41,508 nucleotides of DNA, from positions 1 to 41,508 of the forward strand of contig JALONM010000038.1 in assembly GCA_025454925.1 (NCBI GenBank). Reading direction: 5' to 3'. Origin of the DNA: Cytophagaceae bacterium (GTDB lineage: Bacteria > Bacteroidota > Bacteroidia > Cytophagales > Cytophagaceae). A program made the position numbers and the translations under genes. Below the pieces are notes generated by a model. That model made no database searches, was not told the origin of the DNA, and was given only the letters and a program-made list of their open reading frames with translations. Positions within the stretch are counted from its first letter, which is position 1. Each line of letters starts with the position of its first letter. This document shows positions 17,629 to 26,201 of this stretch, in pieces.

Positions 17629-19782
17629 TTAGTAGGTGAACGAAACGCCTACCATATACAAGGCCATGATACGGTCGGAACCAAAATATTGACGGGCATT
17701 GGTATTCAACACATTTCTACCACTTACATATCCGGTAACCATATCGGAGAAGGCATAGGAAATTTTTGCATTCATAATTACGCCACCAGGAATATTGCTG
17801 GCTTTCTTCTCTACTAATCTGAAAGGTGATCCTTGCACCTGATTAGAAAGCGTAAACATCTGGGAAGCGGAATAATAATTACCATTAATGTTGATGTTTA
17901 ATTTTTCAACCGGATTTACATTCAGGTAAAATGAACCAAATAGATCCGGTGAACCTGTATGCTTCTTTTTATAAGTAGAATCTACATTTCCTGTCGGATT
18001 CCAGGATTGAGTAAAAAATGCCCCCGTGTAATTACTCAATTGAGTAACCTGATACGTAAGAGAAGGTTTGAAATTTATTTTACCATCTAACAGCACAAAG
18101 TTAAAGGCTAAGGTGGTTCCTTGCTGAACGGCTTTTAATTTCAAATCAGAAATTTTATTAACCGCATTTATTACCATTGTGCTCATGTCAAATACGGGGT
18201 CCTGCAATACATCTTTAGTGAACTGAGACATCTCCTGACGGTATACCGCAACATCCGCCTGAAATACACTGGAAACCTGCATACGGTAGCCAATTTCGTA
18301 GGTATAACAAATCGGTAATTTTCTGTCTTTATTTCCCTGATAAGTAAAGAGCATCGGGAAAGGCCCCATAACTCCTGCTGGAATAGTAGCTGTTACAAAG
18401 TTCGCATATGTATCGCCCATATAAGAGCCACTATTGGATTTTCCATATAGCACGCGCAATATGTTTTTGCTGTTGATTTTATAATTACCAATAGCCTGGT
18501 ATGAAATATAGTAATCATCCGGAAATTTAAATTTATCCGCTCTCAAGGCACCAATAATCCTAAACTTCTTGGTATTGTAATCTGCTTTTACTGATGTACC
18601 AACATTATACATGGTAGCACTTTGATTGAACACACCGGTTATGTTTTTCTCTACGGTAAATTCGCGGTCATCAACGAAAGCTTCCTGGTAATTCAAAGCA
18701 GGACGGATGGATAATTTTTTACCGATCTTGACATTGTAATCAAGGTACGCATCGAAGTTATTGTACTTATATCCAAAATTTTTGAAAGCTCCTACCAATC
18801 CTTGATATCCATTCAGAATAGAAACCTGAGCGGTGGCATTATACACTTCAGCACTTAAGCCAATGTATTTGGATTGATTAGTAAATGTGGAAAGACCCGA
18901 GGTAGCCGCCAAAGGAAACAGGGCATAACTGTCGTTGATTCCCGAAGATAAATTTACTTTTACTTTATCACTGGCGGTATAATTCAGGAACAAATTTCCT
19001 GAAGTCTTTTTGAAAGCTTGTCCCGGACGAGGAAAGTTATCTAAAATTAACTGCGGTTGAAATAATGTATCTAAGGTAACATAGTCATCGTTCGTTGGTC
19101 GGTAATATTCATCTTTAGCAAACCGATCGCGCTGATTAAAATTCATGGAAGCAATTCCACTAAACTTTCCGGCTTTATAACCCAACCCTACCGATCCAAT
19201 GTAAGTGCTGTGCGAGGCAATGGATTGGTTGGCAGTGGCGTATACTCCATCGTTGCTAACTTTCCGGGTAATAATATTGATTACTCCGTTCACCGCATTA
19301 GGTCCGTAGAGCGGAGAGTTGGGACCACACACTACTTCGATTCGTTCGATGTCCACCAAATCAACCGGCAAGTTTTGCCACAACGTACCCCCTGATAGAT
19401 AATCGAAAACCGGACGATTATCGATCATTACCAAAATGGTTTTTACAATTTGAGAATATTGATGGGTAGGTAAGTTTTCAAATCCTTTTATAGTAATGGA
19501 AAAAACTCCATTGGATACCTCTTTGATGGTCACCGCCGGACACAAGCGCAAGGCATCAGGCAAGCTGGTAACTCCCGATTTTTCAATTTCTTGCCGAGTG
19601 ATTACATACGAAGACAAGGGAGCTTCGAAAGCACTTTCTTCTGCTCTGGAAGCTGACACAATTTTAACATTTAAAAGTTCTTCCAGCGAAAGGTCCTCCA
19701 AGGAAGTACTGTCCGTTTGGGCCATCGAAAGATGCATTGAGCCCACCAACATGCCCAGATAAAAAAGTCTACGTTTTAACAT
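17629..19782 (-). CDS. TonB-dependent outer-membrane receptor
   Basis: A 717-residue protein with a signal peptide (LFYLGMLVGSMHLSMAQ). A TonB plug domain spans about 45-170: SSYVITRQEIEKSG, LPDALRLCPAV, VMIDNRPVF, IERIEVVCGPNSPLYGPNAVNGVINIIT. A beta barrel fills the rest, ending in an aromatic-final strand (GVSFTY). No carboxypeptidase-like N-terminal extension is present, so it is not a SusC-type protein; the ligand is unknown. Its neighbours upstream are YfiR-like periplasmic proteins, a pairing I believe is common in Bacteroidota and which may indicate a signalling rather than a pure uptake role. A terminator follows. Confidence 0.92.
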   Translation of the reverse strand: MLKRRLFYLGMLVGSMHLSMAQTDSTSLEDLSLEELLNVKIVSASRAEESAFEAPLSSYVITRQEIEKSGVTSLPDALRLCPAVTIKEVSNGVFSITIKGFENLPTHQYSQIVKTILVMIDNRPVFDYLSGGTLWQNLPVDLVDIERIEVVCGPNSPLYGPNAVNGVINIITRKVSNDGVYATANQSIASHSTYIGSVGLGYKAGKFSGIASMNFNQRDRFAKDEYYRPTNDDYVTLDTLFQPQLILDNFPRPGQAFKKTSGNLFLNYTASDKVKVNLSSGINDSYALFPLAATSGLSTFTNQSKYIGLSAEVYNATAQVSILNGYQGLVGAFKNFGYKYNNFDAYLDYNVKIGKKLSIRPALNYQEAFVDDREFTVEKNITGVFNQSATMYNVGTSVKADYNTKKFRIIGALRADKFKFPDDYYISYQAIGNYKINSKNILRVLYGKSNSGSYMGDTYANFVTATIPAGVMGPFPMLFTYQGNKDRKLPICYTYEIGYRMQVSSVFQADVAVYRQEMSQFTKDVLQDPVFDMSTMVINAVNKISDLKLKAVQQGTTLAFNFVLLDGKINFKPSLTYQVTQLSNYTGAFFTQSWNPTGNVDSTYKKKHTGSPDLFGSFYLNVNPVEKLNININGNYYSASQMFTLSNQVQGSPFRLVEKKASNIPGGVIMNAKISYAFSDMVTGYVSGRNVLNTNARQYFGSDRIMALYMVGVSFTY

Positions 19783-20012
19783 GACAGAAAAGTGAAAGTG
19801 AAAATTAACAATGAAAACAATTTTATAAACTTATACAGAAAAGTAAGGTTCTATTTTATTGTAATACGAATTATACTATCAGGAATGTTCATTCCATTAA
19901 AAAATGAATGAGTGACCACCCCTTTCAACCATGGTTACGTAAAAATGGGATAAGTGTTTCAGAATTATCATGAAAATCACCGACGAAGGAATCGAAGAAT
20001 CATACCAAAAAC

Positions 20013-20525
20013 CTACTCCACCTGTATGGCAAGTTTTACCAAATCAGTGGAAACTTTGAGACCCTGCCGTTCCAATATTTTTTTATTCATCTCAAACTTC
20101 ATTTTTTCATCCACCATAATCAGATTGATGCTAGCACCTTGTTTAGCGCCATTAACCATTTCACTTATAATCAGCAGAGGTTTACCCGATGTTTTGCTGG
20201 AGATTCCGCTAAGACTGCTATTCTGATCGGATGCCACAAATAATATATGACAAGCCGACACATCATCCCCAGCTTGGATTTTTTTAATTACAATGGGTCT
20301 AGTCCCTACTTTCTTGGCAGCAGCGAGTGCGTTTAATTCGGGTTGAATCGGACTATTTCCCAAAACTCCGATCACAAAATCTCCACCGGAAGTTTTGTCC
20401 GGCCACTCAATATATTGAGTGAATTTATAGATAAATATTGAGTGTAATTTATAATTGAGCTGTGCGTTTCCGGCCCCACAAAGCAGAAAGCAAGCTATCA
20501 TTCCTATACACGTCCGAATTACCAT
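20013..20525 (-). CDS. YfiR-like (DUF4154) periplasmic protein, copy 2
   Basis: A 170-residue protein with a signal peptide ending near GAGNAQ. The DUF4154/YfiR core is clear: YKLHSIFIYKFTQYIEWP, FVIGVLGNSPI, CHILFVASDQNSS, GKPLLIISEM, GASINLIMVDEKMKFEMN. YfiR in Pseudomonas is a periplasmic inhibitor of the cyclase YfiN. It is a close paralogue of the protein at 20769-21284 and is nearly the same length, so a tandem duplication is likely. It is separated from that copy by 243 bases that include a terminator, so it probably has its own promoter and may be transcribed with the TonB receptor gene 230 bases downstream. The start could also be Met9. Confidence 0.85.
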   Translation of the reverse strand: MVIRTCIGMIACFLLCGAGNAQLNYKLHSIFIYKFTQYIEWPDKTSGGDFVIGVLGNSPIQPELNALAAAKKVGTRPIVIKKIQAGDDVSACHILFVASDQNSSLSGISSKTSGKPLLIISEMVNGAKQGASINLIMVDEKMKFEMNKKILERQGLKVSTDLVKLAIQVE

Positions 20526-20706
20526 AATGGATATTCTGTTTATATATTTATACGAGAAATATTACGAAAGAAGAACGAAAATCATAACCCAAAACTACTT
20601 CAATGATAAAATTTCCAATTCTTACAATGTCTATAATTCTATAAATCCAAGCACATGTATAATCTACCAAGGAGGCAATGCATGTTAGAACGTATACGTA
20701 AGCCAG

Positions 20707-20734
20707 AAAAAAAAGTAGCCGCGAATGCGGCTAC
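20707..20734 (-). terminator. Rho-independent terminator after the CheR-CheB-GAF-YfiR operon
   Basis: A perfect 8-bp stem GTAGCCGC (20715-20722) / GCGGCTAC (20727-20734) has a GAAT loop. On the minus strand an eight-T run (20707-20714) follows. It lies 35 bases beyond the stop of the first YfiR-like gene. Confidence 0.85.
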
Positions 20735-20768
20735 ATGTAATATTTTCGAATAGAAATACGCTATTGTT

Positions 20769-21284
20769 TTACTCCACCTGAACGGCAAGCTTCACCAGGT
20801 CTCCCGAAACTTTAAGACCTTGCTTTTCAACACTTCCTTTATTCATTTCAAATTTCATTTTATCGTCGACAATGATCAGGTTAATACCGGCACCCTTTTT
20901 AGCACCATTGGTAACTTCGCTGATAAATAGAATAGGCTTTCCTACGACTTTTCCAGCAATAGAAGACAAATGAGAACTCTGACCTTCTGCAAGAAAAATA
21001 ATGTGACAAGTGGAGAAATCCGAAGATGGAGTTAATTTTTTTACTACAATGTTTTTGGCACCTACCTTCTTAGTAGCGGCCAACCCTTCCAACTCAGCTT
21101 GTATCGGACTGGAACCAACCACTGCAATCACAAATTCACCACCGGAAGCTTTATCCGGCCACTCGATATACTGAGTAAATTTGTAAATGAATATGGAATG
21201 TAATTTATAATTTACCTGCGCATAGGTAAACCCTGCGCTGGAAAGAAAGATGACTGCTGCTATTATTTTACCTACCCATTTCAT
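20769..21284 (-). CDS. YfiR-like (DUF4154) periplasmic protein, copy 1
   Basis: A 171-residue protein with a signal peptide (SSAGFTYAQ). It carries the same core as the downstream paralogue: YKLHSIFIYKFTQYIEWPD, FVIAVVGSSPI, CHIIFLAEGQSS, GKPILFISEV, GAGINLIIVDDKMKFEMN. It is the last gene of a four-gene transcript, 12 bases after the membrane GAF gene, and is followed by a strong terminator. By family it should sense envelope conditions and act on a membrane partner; no YfiN-type cyclase is visible, so the partner is unknown. The membrane GAF protein just upstream is one candidate. Confidence 0.87.
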   Translation of the reverse strand: MKWVGKIIAAVIFLSSAGFTYAQVNYKLHSIFIYKFTQYIEWPDKASGGEFVIAVVGSSPIQAELEGLAATKKVGAKNIVVKKLTPSSDFSTCHIIFLAEGQSSHLSSIAGKVVGKPILFISEVTNGAKKGAGINLIIVDDKMKFEMNKGSVEKQGLKVSGDLVKLAVQVE

Positions 21285-21296
21285 ATGCTAACTACA

Positions 21297-22001
21297 TTAA
21301 GCTACCAATACTATTCCCAGGGATTCCTGCATTAGCAGGATGTCCTGTTGATCGTATTGCGAAAAGCTTGCCAATTCTGCCAAATACGAGCGATCGTTGG
21401 ACAAAGGTATGAAAAACAATTGACTAGGCACAGCCTGACCCAAACCGGACCTGATTTTAAAATATTGTTCTGGTACCGGATGGCAAAATTCCGGTTTTCC
21501 GGACTTTAATGCCAATGCGCCCAATGATTGATCGACCTGAAGAGATGCTAGTTCGGGGTCAGGTGTAAATCCGAAGCTGGCCAGAACGTCGAGATTCCCC
21601 CCTTCTTTAACCTCGTATAAACAAGCCAGACTGCATTTGAAGTAATCGCAAAAAAACCAAAACTTATCCTCGAGGTCTTTTTTCTTAAGCTGATACAAAC
21701 CAGCCGAAAAACCTTCGGCGGTATAGGTGCGCGTTTGCAGCTGGACGGTTTCTTTTTGTTCCACAATTTGTTCTGAAGAAGCAGACAAAGGCCCCACGGA
21801 GGTTTCCTTTGAAGCCGCATTCAGCAGCGAAGGGACTGCCAAGCCTACTCCAACGGCAAGTAGAGATATTACAATGATGGGTATTTCATTTTTATACAGT
21901 TCATTCTTTACAGAAGAACTCAACTTTCCTAACTGAAAAAAAAACAGTGCACCAACTCCGATAAATATTACCAAAAGGGCGATGGAAATTTTTTTGTTCA
22001 T
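21297..22001 (-). CDS. Membrane-anchored GAF-like domain protein
   Basis: A 234-residue protein with two membrane segments (about 5-25 and 40-60) forming a hairpin, a short linker and a GAF-like domain (~95-230): DKFWFFCDYFKCSLACLYEV, NLDVLASFGFTPD, SQLFFIPLSNDRSYLAELASF. The GAF-like fold suggests a cytosolic sensor or protein-interaction module; the ligand is unknown. It starts 10 bases after the CheB gene and ends 12 bases before the YfiR-like gene, so it belongs to the CheR-CheB transcript. No catalytic domain is attached. Confidence 0.7.
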   Translation of the reverse strand: MNKKISIALLVIFIGVGALFFFQLGKLSSSVKNELYKNEIPIIVISLLAVGVGLAVPSLLNAASKETSVGPLSASSEQIVEQKETVQLQTRTYTAEGFSAGLYQLKKKDLEDKFWFFCDYFKCSLACLYEVKEGGNLDVLASFGFTPDPELASLQVDQSLGALALKSGKPEFCHPVPEQYFKIRSGLGQAVPSQLFFIPLSNDRSYLAELASFSQYDQQDILLMQESLGIVLVA

Positions 22002-22011
22002 GGTGGTATGG

Positions 22012-22608
22012 CTAAACAGGTTTATTCAATTTGAGCAGAAAATCAATAATTTCATCCACCCTCAACACCAAATCGATTTGAGTAATGGCCAAAGCAGCTT
22101 TAGGCATGGTATCAATGGTACACTCGGAAGGCTCCTGCACAATAGTTACTCCTCCGTTTTCTTTTACCGATTTCATTCCCTTGGCGCCGTCTTTATTGGC
22201 TCCTGTTAGTAGTATTCCTACCAACTTGTTTTTATATACGTAAGAAAATGAATCAAAGGTTATATCAATAGCAGGCCTGGAATTATTTACCATTTCCTCG
22301 GTTGAAAGAGAAAAATAATTTCCAATTTCAAAACCCAGGTGATAATTGGCCGGAGCTACATACACTTCCCCCTTTTTTATAGGTAATTTATCATCGGGTT
22401 CAGAAATCTTCAACTTACTTTTAATCTGCAACGCTTCAATAAATCCGGAACGTACATGCTTAAGCCTGTGACAACAAATCACAATAGGTAATGGAAAATC
22501 CTCAGGTAATTTACTAAGGATATTCACCAGCACATTAAAACTACCGGCCGATCCTCCAATCACCACCGCTTTGTAATGCTTTTGAAGTATTTCTTCCTTT
22601 TTCGACAC
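22012..22608 (-). CDS. cheB: CheB-type methylesterase domain protein (no receiver domain)
   Basis: A 198-residue protein consisting only of the CheB catalytic domain. The Ser of VIGGSAGSFNVL, the His of ICCHRLKHVRSGF and the Asp of LLTGANKDGAKGMK form the usual triad. Classical CheB removes methyl groups from glutamates of chemoreceptors and has an N-terminal receiver; here that receiver is missing, so control must come from elsewhere. No chemoreceptor gene lies in the window. It starts 15 bases after cheR. Such receiverless CheB/CheR pairs often serve non-chemotaxis sensor kinases. Confidence 0.9.
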   Translation of the reverse strand: MSKKEEILQKHYKAVVIGGSAGSFNVLVNILSKLPEDFPLPIVICCHRLKHVRSGFIEALQIKSKLKISEPDDKLPIKKGEVYVAPANYHLGFEIGNYFSLSTEEMVNNSRPAIDITFDSFSYVYKNKLVGILLTGANKDGAKGMKSVKENGGVTIVQEPSECTIDTMPKAALAITQIDLVLRVDEIIDFLLKLNKPV

Positions 22609-22623
22609 GCCGCCTGCAGTGAT

Positions 22624-23445
22624 TTAGTCTTTATACTTTTTATAAATTTTCTCTTCTGTATTCACAGTAAGAAACTTATTAGCCGAATCGCTCCATATAA
22701 TAGATTCCTTCGTTCCTACAATGAGGTAGCCATACATCTGGAGCATTTCATGGTAGGTTTTCAGTATCTGATTCTGGAGATTCTGATTAAAATAAATCAT
22801 AACGTTCCGGCACAAAATCATGTCGAATTTGGCGAAGGGCTGAAGGTTTACCAGATTAATTTCTTTGAAAGTAACTTTTGACAACAGTTCTTTACTAAAA
22901 TAGGCATAGTCGTTATCGTAAAGAAAATATTGCTTAACGTCACCGGTTGGATTATACCGGATATAGTTTTTCTCATTCAATTCCATGTTGCGCAACGAAA
23001 TTTTTCCTTCTTTCGCTTTCTTCAAAATGGAGGAATCGATATCACTGGCCAGAATTTCAACCATATCAATCATACCCAACTCTTTCAGGACAATAAGCAT
23101 AGAGTATACTTCCTCTCCGGAAGAGCATCCAGCATGCCAGATCTTAACCTTGGGAGAATTTAAGGTGGTTTTGGGCAATACCGTTTTAAGTACACGCCAA
23201 AAAGAAGGATCCCGAAATAACTCGGTAACATTCACCGTAATCTCGTGCAGAAAGTCTTCTTTCGTTAAATTCTTAGTCTCAATAAACTGTATAAACTGAT
23301 CCAGAGAATTCACCTTTTTTAATTCCATGATCCGGGTTATCCTTCGTTTGAACGAGGACATAGCATACCCAGAAAAATCATATCCAAATTTTTGATGAAT
23401 TACTTCTGTTAATCGTTTAAGTTCGGTAATCCCGAGTTCTTCCAT
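22624..23445 (-). CDS. cheR: CheR-type protein-glutamate methyltransferase
   Basis: A 273-residue CheR. A short helical N-terminal domain is followed by the SAM-dependent methyltransferase: NVTELFRDPSFW, the SAM-binding WHAGCSSGEEVYSM, ILASDIDSSILKKA and CRNVMIYFNQNLQ. It transfers methyl groups from SAM to receptor glutamates. It is the first gene of the cheR-cheB-GAF-yfiR transcript and is divergent from the OmpA/PD40 gene. No chemoreceptor or CheA is in the window, so its substrate is unclear. Confidence 0.92.
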   Translation of the reverse strand: MEELGITELKRLTEVIHQKFGYDFSGYAMSSFKRRITRIMELKKVNSLDQFIQFIETKNLTKEDFLHEITVNVTELFRDPSFWRVLKTVLPKTTLNSPKVKIWHAGCSSGEEVYSMLIVLKELGMIDMVEILASDIDSSILKKAKEGKISLRNMELNEKNYIRYNPTGDVKQYFLYDNDYAYFSKELLSKVTFKEINLVNLQPFAKFDMILCRNVMIYFNQNLQNQILKTYHEMLQMYGYLIVGTKESIIWSDSANKFLTVNTEEKIYKKYKD

Positions 23446-23648
23446 GTGATCTATGCCTATGGAACCATGGTTCCAGTAAAAAATCAGTAAAAACTAAAGT
23501 GGTTGTACGAGAAATCTAACTATTAGTTTAGCCAAATTACCACCACTTAAAAATTCAAACAAAGCCAAAAATTGTAAATTTTCTATGCATTTTTATCCAT
23601 AATTTAAAATTTTTAAGAGATAATATTGACTTATTTTAATAAAGACTA

Positions 23649-23680
23649 TTGCAAAAATGCGAAACAATTACGTACTTTTA
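23649..23680 (+). promoter_or_regulatory. Putative Bacteroidota promoter of the OmpA/PD40 gene
   Basis: TTG at 23649-23651 and TACTTTTA at 23673-23680 are separated by 21 bases, close to the Bacteroidota primary-sigma pattern (TTTG, ~19-21 bases, TAnnTTTG). Transcription would begin about 15 bases before the ATG at 23702. Confidence 0.4.
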
Positions 23681-23701
23681 CACAACTATAGCATTATTAC
23701 T

Positions 23702-25960
23702 ATGTATAAAAAATCTATTCTCCTTTTTCTCCAATTAACCCTTTTCTTATCCATCGGTGTCCATGCTCAAGATTTAGAGGAAAAATTGGACATTGCTAAT
23801 AGTTTATACAAAAACGAACATTACCGAAACGCCTTGCCTTATTACGAAGACGTTTTAAAAGAAAATCCTAATCACGTAGAAGCGTTATTCAAATCCGGCG
23901 TTTCGTATTTACATCGATTCAGCAAAGAAAAAGCCTTACAAAATATTCTAAAGTCCTTTGAATTAGACTCTAACTATAACAAACACATCCGCTACTGGAT
24001 GGGTAGAGCCTATCAAATGAATTATGAGTTCGATAAAGCGTTGACCTGTTACACGATTTACAAAAACTCAATTCGCAAACGCGATCAGCGCAGTGAAGAC
24101 CTGGTGGTGCATATCCGTCAGACGGAAACAGGTGCCAAACTATTTAAAGATCCCAAAGATTACATCGTTCGTAACCTGGGCCCAAATGTAAACAGTCCAT
24201 ATTCAGACCATAGTCCGGTGATCTCTTCAGACGGTAAATCACTGTACCTTACCTCACGCCGGAAAGACGGAAGTTCCGACAAAGAAGAACTCGACGGAGA
24301 ACCTTTCGAAGACATTCTAATATGCACCAAACAAGCTGATGGAACCTGGTCTAAACCTGAAACCATTCACTTGAATACTTCCGGACACGATGCCACTAAC
24401 CAGCTGTACGACAACGATTCAAAACTTCTGATTTATAAATTTCACAAAGGTGGCGACATTTATATGACGGAAAAAAATGGAGACCGCTGGTCGGATCCCA
24501 AGCCTTTCCCTGAAATAAACACAAAAAAGTACGAGTCTTCTGCATTTCTTACCCAGGATGGCAAACGCATTTATTTCTCTACCAACAGATACAAAAAGAA
24601 CGATGACCTGGATATTTATTACCTCGAAAAAATGGAGGATGGATCCTGGTCTCAAATAAAAGAACTAAAAGGAAATATTAATACTCGTTTTGATGAGGAC
24701 GCCCCCTATCTGAGTCCAGATGGAAAGACTATGTATTTTAGCTCCCGGGGGCATGACAACATGGGTGGCTTTGATATTTTCCGCTCTTCAATGAATGACG
24801 AAGGCTATTGGTCGGAACCAGAAAACTTAGGTTTTCCAATCAATACGCCCGACGATGATGTATATTATTACCCAACGTCCAACTTTAAAAAAGGATACAT
24901 CTCCTCCTATCGCAGCGATGGACTTGGAGAGAAAGATATTTATGAAATTCAACCTATGTATGGGGTGGTGATTGAAGGTTTGGTATTAGAAGATTCCACC
25001 AACCGTCAGATGAATGGATACACCGTTACCTATGAATCAAAATACAAAACCACGCGCCCTAATTCAGCAAAAGATATTTCTAAAGACAGCGGAAAATACA
25101 GTGCGCGGATCCTCTGTTACAATACCTACAAGATCTCTATCTCAAAAGACGGCCAGTTTGTGCGTGAAGATTCACTCGTAGTACCATTGGCCGACGACGA
25201 AGGCACCAGACTGAGTAAAAACGTATATGTACCGATTGACCGAAAAACATTACCTCCTCCGGTAGCAGCCGACACCAAACATCGCTATATTTTCAGAAAC
25301 ACCTATTTTGCAAAGAATAGCGCCACGCTGAGTGAAGAAGCAAAACATGAACTGGATATTGCTGCTGAAATTTTAAAGAAAAATCCAGAATCGAATGTGG
25401 TAATCAATGGAAATTATAAAAAACCAGAATCTGCTAAAACGGGTGAAAACAGAGCAAAAGCAGTGCAGGAATACCTGGTTTCTAAAGGAGTGAAACCCGA
25501 AAACATTAAAACGGGCAACGCAACGAGCAATGAGCCGCAGGCGAGCCTGGATGTAAAACTAAAAAAACCACTCAACCTGGATCTTGATCCTTCCATCATT
25601 GCGCGCACTTCTGTGGGCGGTAGTTTTGTATTGAGACATGTATATTTTAATACAGCCAAAGCCGAATTGAAACCCGAAGGCAAAGCAGAATTAGATACGC
25701 TGAGAAATATTATGATGGATTTTCCTGATTTAAAAATTGAATTAGGAGGCCATACAGATGACATTGGCAACGATACCTACAACCAACAATTGTCTGAAAG
25801 TCGCGCGAAGGCAGCGATGGAGTATTTGATTAAAAATGGTGTTCCGGCCAATCGCCTAAGCTATAAAGGTTATGGTGAAGTGCAGCCTTACCTGCCCAAT
25901 GATTCTGACAAAAACCGTCTTTTGAATCGTAGAACAGAAGCCACCATCTTATCGAAATAA
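23702..25960 (+). CDS. OmpA-family envelope protein with TPR, PD40 propeller and two OmpA-like domains
   Basis: A 752-residue protein from the ATG at 23702, which gives a clean signal peptide (LLFLQLTLFLSIGVHAQ). The longer frame from 23657 would bury that signal and is rejected. Order: TPR-like helices (~25-110), a PD40/WD40-like propeller (~150-410; repeated SPDGKTMYFSSRG-type units), a carboxypeptidase-like linker (~420-510), a degenerate OmpA-like domain (~520-620) and a canonical one (~635-750; GGHTDDIGND, NQQLSESRAKAA, LNRRTEATI). The last should bind peptidoglycan. The plan resembles PorE of the type IX secretion system, which links the machine to the cell wall, but PorE has one OmpA domain and is a lipoprotein, so this may be a related envelope protein. 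No lipobox. Confidence 0.88.
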   Translation: MYKKSILLFLQLTLFLSIGVHAQDLEEKLDIANSLYKNEHYRNALPYYEDVLKENPNHVEALFKSGVSYLHRFSKEKALQNILKSFELDSNYNKHIRYWMGRAYQMNYEFDKALTCYTIYKNSIRKRDQRSEDLVVHIRQTETGAKLFKDPKDYIVRNLGPNVNSPYSDHSPVISSDGKSLYLTSRRKDGSSDKEELDGEPFEDILICTKQADGTWSKPETIHLNTSGHDATNQLYDNDSKLLIYKFHKGGDIYMTEKNGDRWSDPKPFPEINTKKYESSAFLTQDGKRIYFSTNRYKKNDDLDIYYLEKMEDGSWSQIKELKGNINTRFDEDAPYLSPDGKTMYFSSRGHDNMGGFDIFRSSMNDEGYWSEPENLGFPINTPDDDVYYYPTSNFKKGYISSYRSDGLGEKDIYEIQPMYGVVIEGLVLEDSTNRQMNGYTVTYESKYKTTRPNSAKDISKDSGKYSARILCYNTYKISISKDGQFVREDSLVVPLADDEGTRLSKNVYVPIDRKTLPPPVAADTKHRYIFRNTYFAKNSATLSEEAKHELDIAAEILKKNPESNVVINGNYKKPESAKTGENRAKAVQEYLVSKGVKPENIKTGNATSNEPQASLDVKLKKPLNLDLDPSIIARTSVGGSFVLRHVYFNTAKAELKPEGKAELDTLRNIMMDFPDLKIELGGHTDDIGNDTYNQQLSESRAKAAMEYLIKNGVPANRLSYKGYGEVQPYLPNDSDKNRLLNRRTEATILSK

Positions 25961-25976
25961 ACACAAAGGTACTACT

Positions 25977-26022
25977 CCAAACAAGAGAGGCATTGCTGCA
26001 AGGCAATGCCTCTCTTGTTTGG
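25977..26022. terminator. Long perfect hairpin after the OmpA/PD40 gene
   Basis: The arm CCAAACAAGAGAGGCATTGC (25977-25996) has an exact 20-base complement at 26003-26022, with a TGCAAG loop. It begins 16 bases after the stop codon. There is no T-run after it on the plus strand, so it may act as a terminator or an mRNA 3'-end stabiliser. Confidence 0.75.
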
Positions 26023-26127
26023 GGTAGGCGCGTAATGAAAAGCCCCCTGGGAAATATAATGCCCCCAATATAAAAGGCTCCTTCGACACCCTTATCAGCT
26101 CTTCTTTCTACTAAGACTGCATCCTCT

Positions 26128-26163
26128 CAACAGAAATTCTTCTATTGATAAAAGCCGGTTAAA
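26128..26163 (-). repeat. Mini S repeat (both ends joined, E)
   Basis: The sequence CAACAGAAATTCTTCTATTG followed by ATAAAAGCCGGTTAAAC joins the hairpin end of the S element directly to its CCGGTTTA end. In full copy B the two parts are separated by about 130 bases and are each flanked by CTTCTATTGA (4152-4161 and 4288-4297). It ends just before the ubiE promoter. Confidence 0.6.
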
Positions 26164-26165
26164 CA

Positions 26166-26197
26166 TTGGTTATTGGCCCACATTTGTAGTACTTTTG
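26166..26197 (+). promoter_or_regulatory. Putative ubiE promoter
   Basis: TTG at 26166-26168 and a perfect TACTTTTG (-7 box) at 26190-26197 are 21 bases apart. The ubiE ATG is at 26202, so the transcript would have almost no leader. Confidence 0.5.
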
Positions 26198-26201
26198 TTA
26201 C

